Shown here piece after piece: positions 35,422 to 36,163 of a stretch of 36,163 bases of DNA. The notes below the pieces were generated by a model that did no database searches, was not told where the DNA came from, and saw only the letters and a program-made list of their open reading frames with translations. Source of the stretch: Planctomycetia bacterium (lineage in GTDB: Bacteria > Planctomycetota > Planctomycetia > Pirellulales > PNKZ01). The stretch lies in contig JAIOPP010000102.1 in the NCBI GenBank assembly GCA_021413845.1, forward strand, positions 1 through 36,163, written 5' to 3'. The number at the start of each line of letters is the position of its first letter. The first letter of the stretch is position 1. The position numbers and the translations under genes were made by a program.

Positions 35422-36022
35422 ACCACATCAGCCGGCACGAGCCGCACCTCAGCGCCGCAATCGGCGCGCAACTCGTTCGCATCTTGCCGCAACTTCGGAA
35501 GCTCTCGCAACCGATTTAGTCCGTTAGGAAATAGACGGTTCGCATCGCGACCGACGCTTGTTAGAAGCTAACAAAACGTCGCCTACCCGTCGTGGGCTGG
35601 TCCGCGGTTCTGGGCGTGATCATCGGATGGAGCGCAATGGCGTATTGGTTGCCGAAGCAGCGCTAAGCTCTCGAAAATTAGTTCGCGCGCTAGGAACCGA
35701 GAAGGAGGGGCAATGGGATCTGATCTGGCTCATCTTGCACGTCGGTGCCTGCCTCTGGGCATTCCGTCGAGGCAAAGTGATCGGCAGCCGTGAGAGCTTT
35801 CATGCCGGACGGCGAAAAAGTCGTCGGCACCGATGAAGCGTTCGATACGGTCGTTCGGGGTCGCCCTGCGGGGCGGCCCCGGCGGCCATTTTTTTGCTAT
35901 CAGGCGATGCCGCGGCGTTGACGATTAGTAGCGGCATTGCAATTACGGTAACGATATCGATTGAAGTGCGTTCGGATGAGATTGAGCAACCGTATTCTTG
36001 CCCAAACCAGTCCAGGAGATCG
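35422..36022. other. Gene-poor stretch before the right IS3 end
   Basis: About 600 bp without a supported gene. A stop-to-stop frame at 35565-35666 encodes one membrane-like helix (VVGWSAVLGVIIGWSAMAYW) ending in LPKQR and has no ATG, so it looks like a gene remnant. A Shine-Dalgarno-like AAGGAGGGGCA precedes an ATG at about 35713 that opens only a 26-codon ORF. A terminator-like hairpin follows (35857-35895). Confidence 0.5.
35857..35895 (+). terminator. Strong rho-independent-type terminator
   Basis: GGGGTCGCCC (35857-35866) pairs with GGGCGGCCCC (35871-35880), ten base pairs with one G-U wobble and a UGCG tetraloop. A run of seven T (35889-35895) follows 8 nt later on the plus strand. The tract is not directly adjacent, so efficiency is uncertain. 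No complete plus-strand gene ends just before it, which suggests a lost gene. Confidence 0.6.
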
Positions 36023-36065
36023 TGACCTGCCCCCACGCGTGATACCAAGTGTTGCGTTAGTTTCT

Positions 36066-36161
36066 TCAAGAATCAAGCTTGGTCTTTTCGCGGAGCGCAG
36101 CGTAGCGAAAAGACCAAGCTTGAACGGCCTCGGGAGCCGGGGGTCGATAGCCCAACGAGCT
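36066..36161 (-). CDS. IS3-family transposase OrfB, C-terminal fragment (second copy)
   Basis: Identical to the fragment at 3-98 but on the minus strand: the SSLGYRPPAPEA tail of the IS3 OrfB DDE transposase, ending KTKLDS then TGA. The remaining transposase and the frameshift region lie beyond the window. Two identical, uninterrupted copies argue that the element is multicopy in this genome. Its coding direction points toward the window centre. Confidence 0.85.
   Translation of the reverse strand, partial: SSLGYRPPAPEAVQAWSFRYAALREKTKLDS
36073..36123. repeat. 19-bp-stem hairpin in the second IS3 end
   Basis: Mirror copy of the hairpin at 41-91: arms 36073-36091 and 36105-36123 around a 13-nt loop, within the OrfB tail. 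Confidence 0.8.
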
Positions 36162-36163
36162 AT

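Larger units (their letters stand above)
36023..36163 (-). mobile_element. Right end of an IS3-family insertion sequence (partial, right window edge)
   Basis: Exact reverse complement of 1-141, so the same IS end faces inward at both window edges. The IS tip TGACCTGCCCCC begins at 36023; unique sequence to its left ends GGAGATCG. The element continues beyond the window, so no second end or target duplication is visible. Confidence 0.85.

Noticed and set aside
1-36163. The perfect 141-bp inverted ends read as TIRs of a 36-kb transposon
   Set aside because: They encode the OrfB tail of an IS3 element and the left one interrupts a kinase, so they are IS ends. The length fits an assembly k-mer break.

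Overview
The gene families point to a bacterium of the phylum Planctomycetota, most likely a metagenome contig. The evidence is a PSCyt1/DUF1549/DUF1553 cytochrome paired with a DUF1501 protein, a second DUF1501 protein divergent from a Tat-type Gfo/Idh/MocA oxidoreductase, a Gly/Arg/Pro-rich 'protocadherin-like' surface protein, WD40 and SBBP beta-propellers, a DUF3500 protein, and a high-GC sequence with loosely packed genes. I see no rRNA, tRNA, CRISPR array or phage structural module.

The most informative structural feature is at the ends. Positions 1-141 and 36023-36163 are perfect reverse complements. Each encodes the last 31 residues of an IS3-family OrfB transposase, including the hallmark SSLGYRPPAPEA, then a stop and about 43 bp to a terminus reading TGACCTGCCCCC from outside. 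The window therefore lies between two inverted copies of one IS3-type element. It stops 141 bp into each, most likely because an assembler could not pass the repeat. The left copy cuts a PAS sensor histidine kinase inside its H-box.

Layout. (a) 142-3306, minus strand: a cation/proton exchanger (CaX), a VIT-like membrane protein and the IS-broken kinase. (b) 3467-4819, plus: an OprB-like porin. (c) 4870-9553, minus: a secreted 480-aa protein, a SnoaL-like protein, the Gly-rich surface protein and a Tat-type beta carbonic anhydrase; the last two overlap by 4 bp. (d) 9919-11672: a rearranged patch holding the tail of an RND efflux pump, a palindromic junction, an orphan coiled-coil ORF and a NUMOD3/Myb-like DNA-binding protein. 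(e) 11904-18475, plus: an LRR lipoprotein, a DUF3500 protein, an RHS remnant on the minus strand, and the PSD1-type cytochrome/DUF1501 pair. (f) 18603-23360, minus: a patatin lipoprotein, an HpcH/HpaI aldolase and a right-handed beta-helix protein, separated by gene-poor DNA. (g) 23944-29393: a WD40 protein, DUF1501, Gfo/Idh/MocA and an NRAMP-like transporter without the usual metal motifs. (h) 29584-32795, plus: an SBBP propeller and a DUF885 metallopeptidase. (i) 32944-36022: a zinc-ribbon protein, a truncated epimerase, an AAA ATPase N-terminal fragment and a secreted Fn3/CHAP-like protein.

Most genes fit a surface- and periplasm-oriented planctomycete lifestyle: exported enzymes, sugar porin, ion exchange. 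I found no coherent new multi-gene system. The points most worth following up are the IS3 boundaries and the repeated signs of gene breakage (HK, RND, RHS, epimerase, AAA). Three proteins also stand out: the NUMOD3/Myb DNA-binding protein, the motif-less NRAMP relative, and the CHAP-like protein with a possibly coupled small ORF.
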